Positions 59,952 to 64,000 of a stretch of DNA of 64,000 nucleotides are shown piece by piece; within the stretch, counting starts at the first letter, position 1; each line of letters starts with the position of its first letter. A model generated the notes under the pieces. The model made no database searches. It had not been told where the DNA came from and saw nothing but the letters and a program-made list of their open reading frames with translations. The position numbers and the translations under genes were made by a program. Location: the NCBI RefSeq assembly GCF_002699205.1, contig NZ_PABT01000050.1, positions 1-64,000 of the forward strand, read 5' to 3'. Origin of the DNA: Allomuricauda sp. GTDB lineage: Bacteria; Bacteroidota; Bacteroidia; Flavobacteriales; Flavobacteriaceae.

Positions 59952-59988
59952 ACAAAATTTTCCATAAAGTTTTGGAGAAACATAAAGA

Positions 59989-62787
59989 ATGGACAAATAT
60001 TCATTTTTAAATGCTGCGCACACTTCGTTTTTTGCGGAGCAATACGAAAAATATCTAACGAACCCTGATAACGTAGAGCCCAGTTGGAGGGCTTTTTTTC
60101 AAGGGTTTGATTTTGGTCTGGAAGGTTCCTTGGAAGATCTTGGAATTGAATCGGACAAGAGTGGAATGGCGGTGCTTTCCAATGGAAAGAAGGTGGAAAT
60201 GCCGGAAACACTCCAAAAAGAGTTTCAAGTCATCCGCCTAATAGACGGGTACCGTTCCAGGGGACACTTGTTTACCGAGACAAACCCGGTAAGGGAAAGA
60301 CGGAGATACGAACCCACTTTGGAACTTGCCAATTTTGGCTTGTCCGAAGAGGACATGGATACCGTTTTCGATGCCGGTAAAATACTTGGTATCGGTCCAG
60401 CTTCCTTAAAGGAAATCGTACGTCATTTGGAGAGCATCTATTGTGATTCCATAGGTGTGGAATATATGTATATCCGAACACCGGAGCGTATACAATGGAT
60501 CCAAGATTGGCTCAATGTAAACGACAACCATCCCAACTTCACCCCAGAAGAGAAAAAGAACATCCTCAGAAAGTTGAATGAGGCTGTTTCTTTTGAAAGC
60601 TTTTTGCACACCAAATATGTCGGGCAAAAAAGGTTCTCATTGGAAGGTGGGGAGTCCTTGATTCCAGCTTTGGATGTGATCATAGAAAAAGCTGCGGACA
60701 AAGGGGTCAAGCAATTTGTTGTGGGTATGGCCCACAGGGGACGCTTGAACGTTTTGAGCAATATCTTCGGGAAATCACCAAAGGATATTTTCAGTGAGTT
60801 TGATGGTAAGGATTATGAAGAGACCATTTTTGATGGTGATGTAAAATATCACTTGGGGTGGACTTCCAAAAGAGAGACGGATTCCGGAAAAATGGTGAAC
60901 ATGAACATTGCTCCCAACCCATCTCACCTGGAAACCGTAAATGCTGTAGTGGAGGGAATTACCAGGGCCAAACAGGATCGCGACCATGAGGGGGCGATTT
61001 CTGAGGTGCTGCCAATTTTAATTCATGGCGATGCTGCATTTGCGGGGCAAGGAGTGGTGTACGAAGTAATTCAGATGGCTCGCCTTGATGGTTATACCAC
61101 AGGAGGTACCATACATATAGTGGTGAACAACCAAATTGGGTTTACCACCAATTACTTGGATGCACGTTCGTCTACCTATTGTACCGATGTGGCCAAGGTC
61201 ACTCTTTCGCCCGTACTACATGTGAATGCTGATGATGCGGAGGCCGTGGTGCATGCGACCACCTTCGCGCTCGAGTATAGAATGCGTTACAAACGCGATG
61301 TTTTCTTGGATTTGTTGGGCTATCGAAAATATGGGCACAACGAGGGTGATGAACCCAAGTTTACCCAGCCACTTTTATATAAGTTGATCTCCAAGCATAA
61401 GAATCCTCGGGATATTTATGCGGAAAAATTGATTGCCGAAGGAATAATCGACGAGAATTATGTAAAGGAACTCGAAGAGAACTATAAAAAAGAGCTGGAA
61501 GAAGACCTTTTGGATTCCAGAAAAATTGAAAAGACCAAGATAACCCCTTTTATGCAAGATGAGTGGGAAGGTTTTGAGCAGGTTACCGAAGAGGTGATGT
61601 TGAAACCTATGGACACCACTTACGATATAAAGAAATTGGACGAAATAGCCCAAAGTATCACTAAGCTTCCCAAAGATAAAAAGTTCTTGAGGAAGTTGGA
61701 GAGATTGGTAGAGGGCCGTCATAAAATGTATTTTGAGGACAACAAACTTGATTGGGCCATGGGCGAACTCCTGGCCTATGGATCGTTGATCGAGGAAGGT
61801 TACGATATACGGATGACAGGGCAAGATGTGGAAAGAGGTACTTTTTCACATAGGCACGCTGTCATCAAAACAGAAATGCATGAGGAAGAAGTTGTTCTTT
61901 TGAACGAAATGGGGGATAATCAAAATGGTAAATTCCACATTTATAATTCACTTCTTTCAGAATATGCCGTTATGGGGTTTGATTATGGTTATGCCATGGC
62001 AAGTCCGAGAACACTTACCATCTGGGAAGCTCAATTTGGTGATTTCAGTAATGGGGCCCAAATAATTATAGATCAATATCTGTCTTCTGCAGAGGACAAA
62101 TGGAAAATGCAGAATGGATTGGTTCTTTTGTTGCCTCACGGTTACGAAGGACAGGGAGCGGAACACTCATCAGCACGAATGGAAAGGTACTTGCAGCTTT
62201 GTGCCAAGGACAATATGTTCGTGGCAGATGTGACCACCCCTGCAAACTTGTTCCATTTGTTCCGTAGACAAATGAAGGCCAATTTCCGTAAACCATTGGT
62301 GGTGTTTACGCCAAAAAGTCTGTTGAGACACCCGAAAGTGGTTTCCACTAAAGAGGAAATGGCCGAGGGAAGCTTTCAAATGGTGATTGATGATGCCGAG
62401 GCCAAAGTGGCCAAAGTGAAAACATTGGTCTTCTGTACCGGTAAGTTCTATTATGATCTTTTGGACAAGAGAGAAGAGTTGAAAAGAGATGATGTGGCTC
62501 TGGTGCGTGTGGAGCAGTTGTTCCCATTGCCTGCTGAGCAAATGAGAAGCATCATAAAGAAATATAAAAATGCAGATGATATTGTTTGGGCGCAGGAAGA
62601 ACCTAGAAACATGGGTGCATGGAGCCATATGTTGATGCATTTGGAAGAAGCCAAACAGTTCAGGGTTGCATCCCGTAGATTCTATGGTGCGCCTGCCGCA
62701 GGTAGCTCCGTACGTTCAAAAAGACGTCATGCCCAAGTGTTGGATTACGTCTTTGACAAGAGTAAGGACAATATGTTAATAAGATAA
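59989..62787 (+). CDS. sucA: 2-oxoglutarate dehydrogenase E1 component
   Basis: The 932-residue thiamine-diphosphate enzyme decarboxylates 2-oxoglutarate. The N-terminal E2-binding stretch (AHTSFFAEQYEKYLTNP) is followed by GMAHRGRLNVL, HGDAAFAGQGVVYEV (TPP-binding), and NQIGFTT. The C-terminal transketolase-type region contains QDVERGTFSHRHAV and HGYEGQGAEHSSAR. Length is typical. It is followed after 23 bp by sucB. Confidence 0.97.
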   Translation: MDKYSFLNAAHTSFFAEQYEKYLTNPDNVEPSWRAFFQGFDFGLEGSLEDLGIESDKSGMAVLSNGKKVEMPETLQKEFQVIRLIDGYRSRGHLFTETNPVRERRRYEPTLELANFGLSEEDMDTVFDAGKILGIGPASLKEIVRHLESIYCDSIGVEYMYIRTPERIQWIQDWLNVNDNHPNFTPEEKKNILRKLNEAVSFESFLHTKYVGQKRFSLEGGESLIPALDVIIEKAADKGVKQFVVGMAHRGRLNVLSNIFGKSPKDIFSEFDGKDYEETIFDGDVKYHLGWTSKRETDSGKMVNMNIAPNPSHLETVNAVVEGITRAKQDRDHEGAISEVLPILIHGDAAFAGQGVVYEVIQMARLDGYTTGGTIHIVVNNQIGFTTNYLDARSSTYCTDVAKVTLSPVLHVNADDAEAVVHATTFALEYRMRYKRDVFLDLLGYRKYGHNEGDEPKFTQPLLYKLISKHKNPRDIYAEKLIAEGIIDENYVKELEENYKKELEEDLLDSRKIEKTKITPFMQDEWEGFEQVTEEVMLKPMDTTYDIKKLDEIAQSITKLPKDKKFLRKLERLVEGRHKMYFEDNKLDWAMGELLAYGSLIEEGYDIRMTGQDVERGTFSHRHAVIKTEMHEEEVVLLNEMGDNQNGKFHIYNSLLSEYAVMGFDYGYAMASPRTLTIWEAQFGDFSNGAQIIIDQYLSSAEDKWKMQNGLVLLLPHGYEGQGAEHSSARMERYLQLCAKDNMFVADVTTPANLFHLFRRQMKANFRKPLVVFTPKSLLRHPKVVSTKEEMAEGSFQMVIDDAEAKVAKVKTLVFCTGKFYYDLLDKREELKRDDVALVRVEQLFPLPAEQMRSIIKKYKNADDIVWAQEEPRNMGAWSHMLMHLEEAKQFRVASRRFYGAPAAGSSVRSKRRHAQVLDYVFDKSKDNMLIR

Positions 62788-62810
62788 TTCAAGTATAAAC
62801 TATAACAGAG

Positions 62811-64000
62811 ATGGTTTTAGAAATGAAAGTTCCCTCACCCGGGGAATCCATTACAGAAGTAGAAATCGCCGAATGGTTGGTAGAGGATGGTGACTATGTG
62901 GAGAAGGATCAGGCCATAGCCGAGGTAGACTCGGACAAGGCAACATTGGAGCTTCCCGCAGAGGAGAGCGGAATTATTACCCTAAAGGCAGAAGTAGGGG
63001 ATGCCGTAGCTGTGGGTGAGGTGGTATGCCTTATCGATACCAGTGCAAAAAAACCTGAAGATTCTTCTAGCGATTCTGATAAAAAAGAAGAGGTCAAAAA
63101 AGAAGAGCCCAAAAAAGAGGCACCTAAGAAAGAGGAACCAAAAAAGGAAACCTATGCATCAGGTACTCCATCTCCAGCGGCCAAAAAAATATTGGATGAG
63201 AAAGGAATACCTGCTTCATCCGTTTCTGGATCGGGAAGAGGTGGGCGCATCACCAAAGACGACGCTGTAAAGGCGGTGCCATCTATGGGAACTCCAACAG
63301 GGGGCAACCGTAGCGAGACCCGCTCCAAGTTATCCATGTTGCGCAGAAAAGTGGCGGAGCGTTTGGTTTCTGCGAAAAATGAGACAGCGATGTTGACCAC
63401 TTTCAACGAAGTGGATATGTCAGCAATTTTTGAGTTGCGCAAACAATACAAAGAGGAATTTAAGGCAAAACATGGTGTGAGTCTCGGCTTTATGTCATTT
63501 TTTACCAAAGCAGTGATTCGTGCATTGCAAATGTACCCGGCCGTAAATTCTATGATCGATGGGAAGGAAATGATCACCTATGAATTCTGCGATATCAGTA
63601 TTGCAGTTTCCGGACCAAAAGGGTTGATGGTTCCCGTAATCAGAAATGCTGAAAACTTGACCTTCAGAGGAATCGAATCCGAAGTAAAACGTTTGGCCAT
63701 CCGTGCAAGGGAAGGTGAAATCACCATAGATGAAATGACAGGAGGGACCTTTACCATTACCAACGGAGGGGTGTTCGGTTCTATGTTGTCAACACCTATC
63801 ATCAACCCACCGCAAAGTGGAATCTTGGGTATGCACAACATTGTGGAGCGTGCCATTGTCAGGGATGGGGCCATTGCCATTGCACCGGTGATGTACGTGG
63901 CACTATCTTATGACCATAGAATTATTGATGGTAAAGAATCGGTTGGGTTCTTGGTCGCAGTTAAAGAAGCATTGGAAAGTCCAGAAGAATTGTTGATGGA
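62811..64000 (+). CDS. sucB: Dihydrolipoyllysine succinyltransferase (E2 of 2-oxoglutarate dehydrogenase), 3' end missing
   Basis: The frame opens at ATG 62811 (MVLEMKVPSPGESITE) and is still open at the right edge after 396 codons. The N-terminal lipoyl domain has the lipoylated Lys in VDSDKATLEL (about residue 44). A Lys/Glu/Pro-rich linker (about 83-118) is followed by a peripheral binding domain and the catalytic domain with DHRIIDG close to the edge. Only a few residues are missing. It transfers succinyl groups to CoA. Confidence 0.96.
   Translation, partial: MVLEMKVPSPGESITEVEIAEWLVEDGDYVEKDQAIAEVDSDKATLELPAEESGIITLKAEVGDAVAVGEVVCLIDTSAKKPEDSSSDSDKKEEVKKEEPKKEAPKKEEPKKETYASGTPSPAAKKILDEKGIPASSVSGSGRGGRITKDDAVKAVPSMGTPTGGNRSETRSKLSMLRRKVAERLVSAKNETAMLTTFNEVDMSAIFELRKQYKEEFKAKHGVSLGFMSFFTKAVIRALQMYPAVNSMIDGKEMITYEFCDISIAVSGPKGLMVPVIRNAENLTFRGIESEVKRLAIRAREGEITIDEMTGGTFTITNGGVFGSMLSTPIINPPQSGILGMHNIVERAIVRDGAIAIAPVMYVALSYDHRIIDGKESVGFLVAVKEALESPEELLM

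Overview
The window looks like a chromosome segment of a marine member of the Flavobacteriaceae, probably close to Muricauda/Allomuricauda. This is inferred from the fused CcoN-CcoO oxidase subunit, TAnnTTTG-type -7 promoter elements, a GCS2-CBS protein beside an aspartoacylase-like gene, a DUF2490 protein and generally low GC. The genus is a guess from gene content; no 16S rRNA is present.

Region 1 (1-22826) is accessory DNA. Two 51-bp copies of the 3' part of a tRNA-Leu(TAG) gene (1637-1687 and 22776-22826) bound a 21-kb integrated element whose own tyrosine integrase (21360-22574) sits at its right end. A related integrase (179-1393) sits just left of the first copy in the same orientation and belongs to a second, tandem element that runs out of the window. 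The 21-kb element is a defence island. On the minus strand, hsdM and hsdS are followed by an OLD-type ATPase/nuclease, an AlbA_2 (Schlafen-like) protein, a DUF262/HNH protein of the GmrSD type and an AbiE-like antitoxin/nucleotidyltransferase pair; hsdR comes last. The AbiE-like pair has its own promoter inside a perfect 16-bp inverted repeat, so hsdR, 3 bp behind it, is probably driven partly from there. Further right are a PLD-family protein, an unusual three-gene cluster (a HEPN-like protein plus two small proteins sharing its C-terminal domain) divergent from an XRE regulator, and a PIN/excisionase-like toxin-antitoxin pair.

Region 2 (22827-52437) is host core DNA dominated by micro-oxic respiration and stress. 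It contains a response regulator and histidine kinase, a dehydratase, three universal stress proteins, a Crp/Fnr regulator, the operon ccoI-ccoS-ccoNO-ccoQ-ccoP-ccoG-ccoH-TauE/SafE-CoA-transferase, hemN, a GCS2-CBS ligase-like gene with an aspartoacylase-like gene, tonB, a DUF2490 gene, a ROK kinase, a usp-SLC13 permease-pckA-pfkA operon and a ribosome hibernation factor. Nine TGAY-N4-RTCA palindromes lie in the intergenic gaps. Eight of them sit 33-34 bp upstream of a TAnnTTTG-like -7 element, and one serves two divergent promoters, giving nine predicted promoters. This is the geometry of a class II FNR-activated regulon, and the regulator gene at 27190-27879 is probably its controller.

Region 3 (52486-64000) is ordinary housekeeping: a lipoprotein, a 42-codon membrane ORF, a sugar porter, Kdo transferase, a DegT aminotransferase and GalE (surface polysaccharide), a heparan-acetyltransferase-like membrane protein, and sucA plus most of sucB of the 2-oxoglutarate dehydrogenase complex.
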